A DNA stretch of 14,896 bases from an uncultured Clostridia bacterium (GCA_946545505.1 CAMNNN010000011.1:1-14896), one strand, 5' to 3'. Positions 1 through 7,021 are shown, numbered from the stretch's first letter. Notes: a model not told the origin generated them from the letters alone. Translations and numbers: made by a program.

Positions 1-628
1 TCTCATTACGGAAAGACTTACCGATCTGGCAGATACCGAACGGGATCTTCTTTCTGGATGATCTCTGGACGTTAGCGAAGTTAACGAAGATACCCTGAGC
101 TGTCTCAGGTCTTAAGTAAACCTCACTAGATGAATCCTCGGTAACACCGACGAATGTCTTGAACATGAGGTTGAACTTTCTGATATCCGTGAAGTTATGA
201 CCTCCGCATACGGGACAGGGAATGTTCTTCTCTCTGATATATGCTACGAGATCATCGGGCTCCATGCCCTCAACGGAAACATCAGTTACATTATTCTCTT
301 TATTCCAATCCTCTACGAGATTGTCAGCTCTCTGTCTTGCCTTGCACTGCTTGCAGTCGATCAGCGGATCGGAGAATCCTCCGACGTGACCTGAAGCAAC
401 CCATGTTCTGGGGTTCATGATGATAGCTGCGTCGAGACCTACGTTATAAGGGCTCTCCTGAACGAATTTCTTCCACCATGCAGCTTTTACGTTGTTCTTA
501 AGCTGAACACCAAGCGGGCCGTAATCCCAGGAGTTCGCGAGACCTCCGTATATATCGGAACCCGGATATACAAAACCTCTTGTCTTGGCAAGGGATACGA
601 TCTTGTCCATCTTCTCTGAATTAGACAT
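1..628 (-). CDS. glyS: Glycyl-tRNA synthetase, dimeric type, N-terminal part (cut by the window edge)
   Basis: This cytoplasmic enzyme charges tRNA-Gly with glycine using ATP. About 209 N-terminal residues are visible and the reading frame runs off base 1. The protein opens with [20 protein letters not shown] and a [18 protein letters not shown] stretch, typical of the alpha2 bacterial/eukaryal-type GlyRS rather than the alpha2beta2 type. Next come [12 protein letters not shown], a CKQC pair and a CPVCGG pair (probable zinc site), the NLMFKTFVG segment, and [14 protein letters not shown], part of class II motif 2. The ATG at 628-626 has an AAGGAG ribosome binding site a few bases upstream, and the stop of rpoZ lies 13 bases upstream, so it is probably the last visible gene of the yicC operon. 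No T-box leader can fit in that gap. Identity is very secure. Confidence 0.96.
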   Translation of the reverse strand, partial: MSNSEKMDKIVSLAKTRGFVYPGSDIYGGLANSWDYGPLGVQLKNNVKAAWWKKFVQESPYNVGLDAAIIMNPRTWVASGHVGGFSDPLIDCKQCKARQRADNLVEDWNKENNVTDVSVEGMEPDDLVAYIREKNIPCPVCGGHNFTDIRKFNLMFKTFVGVTEDSSSEVYLRPETAQGIFVNFANVQRSSRKKIPFGICQIGKSFRNE

Positions 629-641
629 CTTACGCTACTCC

Positions 642-1052
642 TTACTCCTCAACAGTCTCGGTTTCTTCAGCGGCAGGAAGAACTTCGGAAACGATATCCT
701 CGGCAGGAGTCTCGTTCTGGATCTGCTCTGCATAAACCATGTCAGCAGCCTGAGCATCTCTTCTGAACATCTCCTTCTGCTCTCTTGCCTTACGCTCCGC
801 CTCGATAGCAAGTCTTGCTTCTCTTGTGAGCGGTACCGTATAAGCATCCTTAGGGAGTGTTCCCTTAACGCCTACTACCTTATCCTCGAGGATCTCCTTG
901 CAAGCGAGGGACACTGCATTATCCGCATGATCGGGGATCATGGGCTGTGCACCGTCTACGATCTGGCTTGCTCTCTTACTTACAAGAACTGCAAGTTCGT
1001 AAGCGCAGCTTGCCTTAGGCAGCAACTGTTCAAGTGTGGGATCTGTCAACAT
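642..1052 (-). CDS. rpoZ: DNA-directed RNA polymerase omega subunit with a long acidic tail
   Basis: Omega helps fold and assemble the beta-prime subunit of RNA polymerase. The first ~65 residues fit the RpoZ/Rpb6 family: MLTDPTLEQLLPKASCAYEL, then VSKRASQIVDG, then a DNAVSLACKEILEDKV segment. I chose the ATG at 1052-1050 because GGAAGG lies about 9 bases upstream. A TTG at 1058 is also in frame but sits too close to that site. With this start the protein has 136 residues, clearly longer than the usual ~65-90. The extra C-terminal ~70 residues are charged: a basic/glutamate-rich likely helical stretch (REARLAIEAERKAREQKEMF) and then a very acidic end rich in Glu, Thr and Ala. The position directly after gmk, with its start 3 bases beyond the gmk stop, is the standard Firmicutes arrangement and supports the call. 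Confidence 0.93.
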   Translation of the reverse strand: MLTDPTLEQLLPKASCAYELAVLVSKRASQIVDGAQPMIPDHADNAVSLACKEILEDKVVGVKGTLPKDAYTVPLTREARLAIEAERKAREQKEMFRRDAQAADMVYAEQIQNETPAEDIVSEVLPAAEETETVEE

Positions 1053-1054
1053 TC

Positions 1055-1681
1055 TCAATTACCTTCCATTTCTTTATTAATTCTAATTACATCTTCAAGT
1101 AACTCAACGTTACGTACGCATCTGCACTTCTCTGCAGTGATAATGGCATTGATCTTCTTGGCTGCCTCCTCGATATCGTCGTTAATTACGACATAATCGA
1201 AGTGACCTACGAAATTAGTTTCCTGTCTTGCCATCTCGAGTCTCGCCTTGATTGCTTCATCGGAATCAGTACCTCTGCCGCGGAGTCTGTTCTCGAGTTC
1301 TTCATAAGAAGGAGCAAGCAGGAATATGGTTACGGACTGCTCGAAATTCTCCTTAAGAGCCATGCTTCCTGCGATAGTCAGGTCAAGCAGAACGTCCGTA
1401 CCGGCCTCACTCATTTCCTGGAGAGCGACCGTGGGAGTTCCGTAATAGTTATCAACAAACTCGTCATACTCAAGGATCTCGCCATCTTCATACATCTTCA
1501 TGAACTCTTCCTTGGACTTGAAGAAATAGTCCACTCCATCCTGTTCTCCCTCTCTGGGAGCTCTGGTCGTTACGGAGATTGAAGTGCCGAATCCGGGATT
1601 CATCTCCTTGACCTTGGCAAGGACAGATCCTTTACCTGTTCCGGAAGGGCCTGATACTGAAATCAATAATCCTTTTGCCAT
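1055..1681 (-). CDS. gmk: Guanylate kinase
   Basis: It phosphorylates GMP (and dGMP) to GDP with ATP, in the cytoplasm, for nucleotide and (p)ppGpp supply. The 208-residue length is normal. The P-loop GPSGTGKGS is at residues 11-19. The GMP-binding region follows: SVTTRAPREGEQDGVDYFF, then EYDEFVDNYYGTP, as in the family. The lid region has RLRGRGTDSDEAIKARL with its arginines. The ATG at 1681 is preceded by GGAGGAATAAC, which overlaps the end of remA; only 3 bases separate the two genes. It sits in the conserved yicC-remA-gmk-rpoZ cluster. Nothing unusual. Confidence 0.97.
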   Translation of the reverse strand: MAKGLLISVSGPSGTGKGSVLAKVKEMNPGFGTSISVTTRAPREGEQDGVDYFFKSKEEFMKMYEDGEILEYDEFVDNYYGTPTVALQEMSEAGTDVLLDLTIAGSMALKENFEQSVTIFLLAPSYEELENRLRGRGTDSDEAIKARLEMARQETNFVGHFDYVVINDDIEEAAKKINAIITAEKCRCVRNVELLEDVIRINKEMEGN

Positions 1682-1684
1682 AAG

Positions 1685-1918
1685 TTATTCCTCCAGGCTT
1701 TTTCTTACGACCGCCACCTCGAGGGCACTGGTCACAATATGATCGCTGTCCATAATAAGGACGCTTCTGCACTTCTTACCTGCACAGCAGTCGACGAGCA
1801 TCGCTCTGTCTCTTGCTTCCTGCATCATGCGTCTGATAGGCGCCGAGTCAGCTGATGCCACGGCAAGCACTCGCGATGCTGCAGCAACATTGCCTCCTCC
1901 TATATCCGCGAATCTCAT
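1685..1918 (-). CDS. remA: RemA-like DUF370 regulatory protein
   Basis: RemA of Bacillus subtilis is a small ring-forming DNA-binding protein that activates extracellular matrix and osmoprotection genes. This 77-residue protein matches the family: MRFADIGGGNVAAASRVLAV, then SAPIRRMMQEARDRAMLVD, then SVLIMDSDHIVTSAL. It is somewhat shorter at the C-terminus than the ~85-90 residues usual for the family. Where I recall B. subtilis RemA having a YGRRTRAV segment, this protein reads AGKKCRSV and is preceded by two adjacent cysteines (Cys44, Cys45; also Cys50). The ATG at 1918 follows a GGAAGGGA ribosome binding site, 16 bases after the yicC stop. The neighbours yicC and gmk are the expected ones. 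Family assignment is firm; the regulatory role in this organism is inferred. Confidence 0.88.
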   Translation of the reverse strand: MRFADIGGGNVAAASRVLAVASADSAPIRRMMQEARDRAMLVDCCAGKKCRSVLIMDSDHIVTSALEVAVVRKSLEE

Positions 1919-1934
1919 CGTCGTCCCTTCCCGG

Positions 1935-2822
1935 TCAGACCAGATTCTGGATCTGTTCTCTCATCTGCTCGACGATGTTCTTCATGAACATAACGCGGTT
2001 CGTGATCTCGATATCATTCGCCTTCGAGCCGATGGTGTTCGTCTCACGGTTGATCTCCTGAATGAGGAAATCCATCTTCTTACCTACTGCGCCGTCGACT
2101 GCAAGGATCCTCTTACCCTGTGAGAAGTGACTCGACAGTCTCTTAAGCTCCTCGTCGATAGCACACTTATCCGCAAAAACCGCCACTTCTGCAGTAATCC
2201 TGGCTTCGTCGTAGAAGGCCTTGCTGTTATCAGCCAGAAGCTCATCGATCCTGTCAGACAATCTTGCCCTGTACTCCTCGACAACACGGGGAGCGCGTGC
2301 ATCGATCTCGTCCCTCACCTTCTCGAGTTCATTGATCTTGTCGATAAGGTCAGATACGAGGTTTGCACCCTCTGTGCCTCTCATCTCCTGCATACCGTCG
2401 AGAGCTTCCTTAATTGTCTGCTCAAGTTCGGCATAGATCTGCTCTTCGTCCACATCACCCTGCTTAGTCGTCATAACATCAGGGAAAGCCGCGAGTCTGG
2501 AAGCATTCACATCATCAGTTCTGCCCGTCAGGGAGGCGATCTGTGACACCGCATCGGAATAAGCCTTAACGAGGCTTGTGTTGACTATAACCTCGGAAGA
2601 ACCCTCAGCATCGTCTTCGAAGCTGATATAGACATCGACCTTACCTCTGACGAGTGTATCGGAGATAAGCTTTCTGATGGCAGCGTCCGCGAAGTTGAAT
2701 ATCTTGGGCATTCTGATATTGATATCGCAGAAACGGCTGTTCACCGACTTAAGCTCAACAGAGTAGTGTCTTGTATCAAAAACTTTCTCGCCTCTGCCGA
2801 AGCCGGTCATACTGTGCGCCAT
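1935..2822 (-). CDS. yicC: YicC/YloC family endoribonuclease
   Basis: The family is reported to act as an endoribonuclease involved in RNA turnover. The 295 residues show the characteristic start AHSMTGFGRGE and the N-terminal YicC domain (VELKSVNSRFCDINIRMP at about 22-39). The C-terminal DUF1732 region ends with KMDFLIQEINRETNTIGSK and a MKNIVEQMREQIQN stretch. The middle (about 130-200) is rich in charged residues and probably helical. The ATG at 2822 is preceded by a CTGGAGGC ribosome binding site. It is the first gene of the yicC-remA-gmk-rpoZ-glyS run. Its leader carries a consensus promoter followed by a terminator-like hairpin, described separately. Confidence 0.95.
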   Translation of the reverse strand: MAHSMTGFGRGEKVFDTRHYSVELKSVNSRFCDINIRMPKIFNFADAAIRKLISDTLVRGKVDVYISFEDDAEGSSEVIVNTSLVKAYSDAVSQIASLTGRTDDVNASRLAAFPDVMTTKQGDVDEEQIYAELEQTIKEALDGMQEMRGTEGANLVSDLIDKINELEKVRDEIDARAPRVVEEYRARLSDRIDELLADNSKAFYDEARITAEVAVFADKCAIDEELKRLSSHFSQGKRILAVDGAVGKKMDFLIQEINRETNTIGSKANDIEITNRVMFMKNIVEQMREQIQNLV

Positions 2823-2898
2823 GTAAGCCTCCAGGTATACGAAAAGATGTAAAAAGCCTGCGTCGAAGCTATGCTTCGATAAACAGGCTTGTTCCCGT
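2823..2898 (-). promoter_or_regulatory. Leader of the yicC operon with a terminator-like hairpin (possible attenuator)
   Basis: The stretch between the predicted start of transcription (near 2898) and the yicC ATG is about 76 bases and contains the hairpin at 2851-2890. I see no second promoter between the hairpin and the ribosome binding site. Transcripts from the 2905-2933 promoter must therefore pass the hairpin to reach yicC. The 5' hairpin arm AAGCCT (2890-2885) is also complementary to AGGCTT at 2830-2825, which overlaps the ribosome binding site GGAGG (2832-2828). The leader could therefore fold in two exclusive ways. An 8-base inverted repeat (TATACGAA at 2905-2898, TTCGTATA at 2843-2836) brackets the hairpin. 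Regulation is inferred from these features only. Confidence 0.4.
2851..2890 (-). terminator. Intrinsic terminator-like hairpin after the phosphoesterase gene
   Basis: Read on the minus strand, the arms AAGCCTG (2890-2884) and CAGGCTT (2860-2854) enclose a second perfect stem TCGAAGC/GCTTCGA (2879-2873 with 2869-2863) with a 3-base loop. The outer arm runs into a run of five T (2855-2851), then ACATCTTTT. This has the form of a rho-independent terminator for the uvrC-phosphoesterase transcript. The yicC promoter lies upstream of it, so it must also act on yicC transcripts. Confidence 0.75.
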
Positions 2899-2904
2899 TC
2901 GTAT

Positions 2905-2933
2905 ATTATATATTAAAGGGGCGTATTTGGCAA
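2905..2933 (-). promoter_or_regulatory. SigA-type promoter for the yicC operon
   Basis: On the minus strand TTGCCA (2933-2928) is followed after exactly 17 bases by TATAAT (2910-2905). The surrounding sequence is A+T-rich. Transcription would start near 2898. The -35 lies only 12 bases past the stop of the metallophosphoesterase gene. Confidence 0.75.
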
Positions 2934-2944
2934 TAAAAATCATA

Positions 2945-3664
2945 TCACAAAACCCGCAAAGGCCTGTAATTTAGGTAATCCGCGGATACACAAAAATATT
3001 TCACGCCGTTGCTCTCACCCTCAAAAACCTGAGCATGGGCACGCCCGTGAAGGTGACCGTACACACATATATCCACAATCCCGCTCTCCTCGATCGCCGC
3101 AGCATAGTCACAGGGGGCACCCTTTCTGCCACATGGCGGATAGTGTGTCATCATAATGTGCTTCAGTTTGTGTTCCGGATCCGCCTTCTCCATACTCGCG
3201 AGACACAGCTTGATCCTGCCGAGCTCTCTGTCATGAATCTTGATGTCTTCAGCCTTGACGTTGTCGTCCTCGAGGCGCTTCCAGCCGCGGGTGCCCGTGA
3301 CCACCACGCCCTGAGCCTCGTCCACATAGGAAGCGTTCCGAAGGATAGTGATGGTGTTAAGGCCCATCTCATCCAGGCGGCGCTGCATTTTCGCCGCGGT
3401 ACCCCACCAGTAGTCGTGGTTGCCTCTGATAATAAGCTTCCTGCCGGGCAGGTTGTTTATGTACTCGAAGTCCTTCTGCGCGTTATCGAAATACATAGCC
3501 CAGGAAAGGTCTCCCGGGAGTAAAAACAGATCGCCGTCAGATACCACGGAAGCATTCTCCCTGATGCGCTCCATGTACCCCTTCCATGCGGGACCGAAGT
3601 CCTCCATGCTCTTCTCCGGGTTGTCGAGCGCGAGATGCAGGTCCGCCATCGCATAAACAGCCAT
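2945..3664 (-). CDS. Calcineurin-like metallophosphoesterase
   Basis: A cytoplasmic metal-dependent phosphoesterase of unknown substrate, 239 residues with no signal peptide. All five metal-binding motifs are present: D8-x-H10 in MADLHLA, G51-D52 in LPGDLSW, N82-H83 in RGNHDYWWG, H174 in MMTHYPP and H204/H206 in YGHLHG. The WWG following GNHDY and the overall size resemble predicted phosphohydrolases of COG1768 type. The ATG overlaps the uvrC stop by one base (TGATG at 3666-3662) and has a strong AGGAGGAG site, so the two are translationally linked. Fold and metal site are certain; whether it acts on nucleotides, proteins or other phosphoesters cannot be told. Confidence 0.9.
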   Translation of the reverse strand: MAVYAMADLHLALDNPEKSMEDFGPAWKGYMERIRENASVVSDGDLFLLPGDLSWAMYFDNAQKDFEYINNLPGRKLIIRGNHDYWWGTAAKMQRRLDEMGLNTITILRNASYVDEAQGVVVTGTRGWKRLEDDNVKAEDIKIHDRELGRIKLCLASMEKADPEHKLKHIMMTHYPPCGRKGAPCDYAAAIEESGIVDICVYGHLHGRAHAQVFEGESNGVKYFCVSADYLNYRPLRVL

Positions 3665-5544
3665 CAGCTCTCCTCCTGTTCTTGATGGAAATAATCGTAG
3701 ATCATCTTCGCATCTTTGTCACTTATTCCTTTGACCGCGGACAAGGCCTCAACATCAGCATCCTCCACGGCCTTGATCGTGCCGAGAGTCTGAAGGAGTG
3801 CCTTGCGCTTGGCGGGACCGATGCCCGGGATATTCTCAAGCTTATAGCGTATGTTACGCTTCTTGGAAAGCTTCTTCTGGTAAGTTATCGCGAACCTGTG
3901 AACCTCGTTTTGCACGGCAGACAGGAAGCGCAGGAGCACGACTTCATCATCCGAGGGCTCGTTCTTCTCAAGCATGATCTCGGTGCCGTCCTCGAGTACG
4001 ACGCCCGCGGTCCTGTGACGCGAATTCTTCACCATTCCCACGAGTTTGATGTCGCGGCCAAGATCTAGCGAACGCACTACCGAAGCCACTGCCGAGAGCT
4101 GTCCCTTACCTCCGTCGACCAGAATTATATCGGGGTACTCGAAGCCGTCATCCCCGTCGTGTGCGAACCTGCGGGTCAGAGTCTCACGCATGGAAGCGAA
4201 GTCATCCTGCATCTGTACCGTCTTCATCTTAAACAGTCTGTAGGATTTCTTATCCGCTTTGCCGTCTTTGAAGACGACCATTCCGGAACATATATCGTCA
4301 TTGCCGAGGTTACTTATGTCGTAAGACTCTGCCCTATGAAGGCTGTTTTCCGGCACCTCCAGGATCTTCTCAAGTATCCTCATTCCGGCCGCGGGATCAG
4401 CCTGGGCGCCGCCTCCTCTTAATATACGTCTTACCATCATCTCCTGGGCGTTAAGAGAGGCCATCTTAAGAAGGTCATTCATCTCACCTCGCTCCGGAGT
4501 ATATACGCGCACCTTGTGCCCTGCCTCGCCTTCGAGAAATTCCGACAGAAGCTCTGCATCCTCCTTCTCGTCCAGTTCAGGCACGAGAACGATAGGCGGA
4601 ATGCTGGCCGTGCCCGGGTAGTACTGCGTTACGAAGCTTGTGACCAGTTCCGTCGTCGAAGGCAGGTCGCCCTTCATAAAATAAGTCGAGGAACCGACTA
4701 TCCTGCCCGATCTCAATTCAAGTTTACGGACACAGGTCTCGCCTGCCTGTGCATAGATTCCGATAGCATCCACGTCGCGCTCTATCTTCTGGAACACGTG
4801 CTGGTTCTGAGTGATCGCATCAAGTGCCGCGAGCCTGTCTCTTAACACAGCCGCACGCTCGAAGTCGAGGTCTTCAGACGCCTGTTCCATCTGTCTGCGA
4901 AGTTCCGTCTTGATGCCGTCGTAACGGCCCTCGAAGAAAGCCACTATATCGAATATCATCTTGCGGTATTCTTCGCCGGAGACATTGCCCGAACATGGCG
5001 CCATGCACTTACCGATATGGTAATTCAGGCACGGCCTGTCTTTGCCTATGTCACGGGGAAAAACTTTACTGCACCGCTTGAGCGGGAAGATCTGTTCAAT
5101 CGCCTTCATGGTGTTATACAGGTCGCCTCCCATGTAGGGACCGTAGTATCTCGCACCGGCTGCTCTCGCCTTCTCGTCAGGCCTGAAAGCTTTAAACACT
5201 CTGGGGTATTCCTCGTTCAAAGTGACGCACACATAAGGGTATGCCTTGTCGTCACGCAGAAGGATATTGTACTGGGGCATGTAGCGCTTGATAAGGTTGG
5301 ATTCGAGAAGCAGTGCTTCCGTCTCGGAACCGACTACTACATACTCGAAATCGGCCACATGCGACACCATAGCCGCGACCTTGGGATGAGTAATCTGCCC
5401 GCCTCCGAAGTAAGACCTTAATCTGTTCCTGAGCTTCTTGGCTTTTCCGACATAAATAACAGATCCCGAAGCATCCTTCATCAGGTATACTCCGGGACTT
5501 AAAGGCACTGTATCTAATCTGGCGTCAAACTTAGATGAGCTCAT
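3664..5544 (-). CDS. uvrC: Excinuclease ABC subunit C
   Basis: UvrC makes both incisions beside DNA lesions in nucleotide excision repair after UvrA and UvrB have marked the site. At 626 residues it has the normal length. The GIY-YIG nuclease domain is at about 12-95 (GVYLMKD, IYVGKAKKLRNRL). Four cysteines, C158, C172, C180 and C184, match the reported iron-sulfur site of UvrC in spacing. The UVR motif that contacts UvrB is at about 205-240. The RNase H-like 3' nuclease half includes YDISN (408-412), LVDGGKGQ (475-482) and SRHRT (508-512). Tandem helix-hairpin-helix motifs end the protein (IPGIGPAKRKALL, AVKGISDKDAKMI). The ATG at 5544 has an AAGGAG site and lies 15 bases after the HPr-like gene. 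Confidence 0.97.
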   Translation of the reverse strand: MSSSKFDARLDTVPLSPGVYLMKDASGSVIYVGKAKKLRNRLRSYFGGGQITHPKVAAMVSHVADFEYVVVGSETEALLLESNLIKRYMPQYNILLRDDKAYPYVCVTLNEEYPRVFKAFRPDEKARAAGARYYGPYMGGDLYNTMKAIEQIFPLKRCSKVFPRDIGKDRPCLNYHIGKCMAPCSGNVSGEEYRKMIFDIVAFFEGRYDGIKTELRRQMEQASEDLDFERAAVLRDRLAALDAITQNQHVFQKIERDVDAIGIYAQAGETCVRKLELRSGRIVGSSTYFMKGDLPSTTELVTSFVTQYYPGTASIPPIVLVPELDEKEDAELLSEFLEGEAGHKVRVYTPERGEMNDLLKMASLNAQEMMVRRILRGGGAQADPAAGMRILEKILEVPENSLHRAESYDISNLGNDDICSGMVVFKDGKADKKSYRLFKMKTVQMQDDFASMRETLTRRFAHDGDDGFEYPDIILVDGGKGQLSAVASVVRSLDLGRDIKLVGMVKNSRHRTAGVVLEDGTEIMLEKNEPSDDEVVLLRFLSAVQNEVHRFAITYQKKLSKKRNIRYKLENIPGIGPAKRKALLQTLGTIKAVEDADVEALSAVKGISDKDAKMIYDYFHQEQEES

Positions 5545-5559
5545 TACTCCTTAAGAACA

Positions 5560-5823
5560 TCATACCTTCGGGTCCTTAAGATATTCTATCAAAGATTTGA
5601 CCGCTTCGCCCGAGTCTGTTCCGTCTGCTGTAACGGTAATCTCGGATCCGTTGTCGATTCCAAGGGACATAACTCCGAGGAGGCTCTTCGCATTGGCTCT
5701 GTGACCATTCTTCATAATGTAGACGGTGCTTCTGAAATCTGATGCCTTCTGTACGAGCATGGCCACTGCCTTCATCTGAAGGTCGGCTGCACCACAATTA
5801 AAAATGACTCTGTCTTCTGTCAT
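5560..5823 (-). CDS. HPr-like protein lacking the catalytic His (Crh-like)
   Basis: An 87-residue protein of the PTS HPr family, cytoplasmic. The second half is classic: NAKSLLGVMSLGI with Ser47 (equivalent to Ser46, the HPr kinase target), followed by GSEITVTADGTD. The first half lacks the GIHARPA active site. Aligning on the shared LVQ, the position of His15 is Gln16, Arg17 becomes Lys18 and Pro18 becomes Ala19. Bacillus Crh also has Gln at this place and keeps Ser46: it cannot carry phosphate for sugar transport but serves CcpA in catabolite repression. By analogy this protein is probably regulatory. Its own consensus promoter and CGGAGGG site precede it, and uvrC follows 15 bases on. It could instead be a degenerate HPr with another partner. 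The family call is firm, the Crh-like role is inferred; hprK and ccpA are not in the window. Confidence 0.85.
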   Translation of the reverse strand: MTEDRVIFNCGAADLQMKAVAMLVQKASDFRSTVYIMKNGHRANAKSLLGVMSLGIDNGSEITVTADGTDSGEAVKSLIEYLKDPKV

Positions 5824-5864
5824 GAAAACCCTCCGGGGAAATCAATTCTTTATACTCCTCGCGT

Positions 5865-5893
5865 AGTATATTTTTAAGCAGAATGATAGTCAA
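5865..5893 (-). promoter_or_regulatory. SigA-type promoter for the Crh-like gene and uvrC
   Basis: On the minus strand TTGACT (5893-5888) is followed after 17 bases by TATACT (5870-5865). Transcription would start near 5858, giving a leader of about 35 bases with a CGGAGGG ribosome binding site before the ATG at 5823. The rest of the gap up to the Nudix stop (5894-5981) is A+T-rich and shows no clear terminator. Confidence 0.75.
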
Positions 5894-5981
5894 CAAAGAT
5901 TTGATGTGTCAGAAAGCATTTCGGCTATTTATCTCAAAAGTCCTACTTAACAGCTTTGTATTTGTTAAAATTCACAATCTC

Positions 5982-6620
5982 TCAATCGATCTGCGGGGCC
6001 CAGTCTTTATCATGCAGTGCATCAAGACACAGCCTGATCTGCTCCGGACTGCTCTTGTGATCATTCAGATCCGGGGGCAGCTCGTCGACGCTGAAGTAAC
6101 GGGTCTCACTCGTCTCCTCGTTAGATATAAACTCTCCGCTTAAGTAGCGGCACAGCACGAAGAATCTCGTGATATAGAAATACGACTTCGGGTTGTTATG
6201 CTTTCTGTTGCTGTGAGCTGCCACAAGACGCATGGGTTCCACCTCGATGCCGGCCTCCTCGCGGGCCTCCTTCACAGTATTTTCCATGATAGTCATGTTG
6301 TACTCGCACCACCCTCCGGGCAGCGCCCACTTGCCGTCATAATCCTTGACCAGCAGCACCTCGTCCTTCTCGTTGAAGACAGCGGCACGCGTATCGATCC
6401 TCGGGGTCTGATACCCCTCACACTCCTCGAAAAGCTCCTGCGCCTTCTGAGGCGTTATGTCATCCGTCGATACCGACAGAAGCTTCGCGGCAACGTTTCT
6501 TACCTGCTTGAATCTCTCGATATCAAATCTGTCTTTGCAATACAGGAGTGCGTCGTTCGAGATCGCCATAAGCTCCTGAGATATCTCGGCAAGCTTCCAG
6601 GAAGCATCGTTATTATCCAT
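5982..6620 (-). CDS. Nudix hydrolase with an N-terminal NUDIX_N-type domain
   Basis: Probably hydrolyses a nucleoside diphosphate linked to another group, with ADP-ribose-type compounds the family's usual guess. 212 residues, no signal peptide. The N-terminal ~70 residues (LAEISQELMAISNDALLYCK, DIERFKQVRNVAAKLLS) are helical and match the extra domain seen in COG1051-like Nudix proteins. The Nudix box spans Gly103-Ile125 and ends KEAREEAGI, keeping the metal-binding EE pair (121-122). The first conserved Glu of the box is Met109, which agrees with related proteins of this subgroup having a hydrophobic residue there. The ATG at 6620 has a GAAGGTAA site. It lies between veg and the HPr-like gene with no obvious own promoter, so it is probably expressed by read-through from veg past the hairpin at 6648-6673. 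Substrate unknown. Confidence 0.88.
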   Translation of the reverse strand: MDNNDASWKLAEISQELMAISNDALLYCKDRFDIERFKQVRNVAAKLLSVSTDDITPQKAQELFEECEGYQTPRIDTRAAVFNEKDEVLLVKDYDGKWALPGGWCEYNMTIMENTVKEAREEAGIEVEPMRLVAAHSNRKHNNPKSYFYITRFFVLCRYLSGEFISNEETSETRYFSVDELPPDLNDHKSSPEQIRLCLDALHDKDWAPQID

Positions 6621-6647
6621 ATGGAATTACCTTCTTTGATAATGTCA

Positions 6648-6673
6648 AAGCGGCGAAGTCTCCTTCGCCGCTT
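6648..6673 (-). terminator. Strong hairpin between veg and the Nudix gene, terminator-like
   Basis: A perfect 11-base inverted repeat, AAGCGGCGAAG (6648-6658) with CTTCGCCGCTT (6663-6673), and a 4-base loop that reads GAGA on the minus-strand RNA (a GNRA tetraloop). The T-run after it is weak (CTTTGACATT). It may therefore end only part of the veg transcripts, or act as an RNA 3'-end stabiliser. It lies 27 bases before the Nudix ATG. Confidence 0.5.
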
Positions 6674-6716
6674 GTTGATTCTATATAATCTCCGAAACCT
6701 GATACTCTCGGCAGTC

Positions 6717-6989
6717 TTATACTACTGCTGCGGTATCAGCCGCTTCTGCAGGGATAGCGATTCTGACAGCTCTTGTCAGAACGTCGATATAGCTGTAGGA
6801 AACAATCTCGAACTCACCGTCGGATTCACGCTGACATCTTACTGTGAATACATTGGGATAGCAGTTATCGACTACACCCTCGTGTACGATGATCCTCTTA
6901 CGACCGCCATTGGAAGAAAGTCTTACGGGGCTTCCTATCATGGACTGAAGTCTGGAACGACATGACTCCAAATCTGACTTGATGATCAT
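6717..6989 (-). CDS. veg: Veg family protein
   Basis: Veg is a small, strongly expressed protein of Gram-positive bacteria; in Bacillus subtilis it stimulates biofilm formation by countering the SinR repressor. This 90-residue protein matches it closely: SRLQSMIGSPVRLSSNGGRK, then IIVHEGVVDNCYPNVFTVRC, then EIVSYSYIDVLTRAVRI. The final ~12 residues (PAEAADTAAVV) are alanine-rich. The ATG at 6989 has a GGAGGTAG site 5 bases upstream and a consensus promoter at 7022-7050, suggesting high expression as in Bacillus. Family is clear; whether the SinR link holds outside Bacillus is unknown. Confidence 0.92.
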   Translation of the reverse strand: MIIKSDLESCRSRLQSMIGSPVRLSSNGGRKRIIVHEGVVDNCYPNVFTVRCQRESDGEFEIVSYSYIDVLTRAVRIAIPAEAADTAAVV

Positions 6990-7021
6990 TTGGTCTACCT
7001 CCGAGTAATAAATCCATGAGC

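Noticed and set aside
629..641. T-box or other leader regulating glyS
   Set aside because: Only 13 bases separate rpoZ from glyS, which holds the ribosome binding site and nothing more.
585..1196. A 203-codon open frame on the plus strand
   Set aside because: It lies antisense to rpoZ and gmk, has no ribosome binding site, and its translation resembles no protein family. It is a shadow of the minus-strand codon pattern.
5894..5981. Possible terminator after the Nudix gene
   Set aside because: Only short A+T-rich imperfect repeats are visible, with no G-C stem followed by a T-run.
6198..6965. A 255-codon open frame on the plus strand
   Set aside because: It spans antisense to the Nudix and veg genes and the hairpin between them, with low-complexity leucine/arginine/serine-rich translation. 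Both minus-strand genes are well supported.
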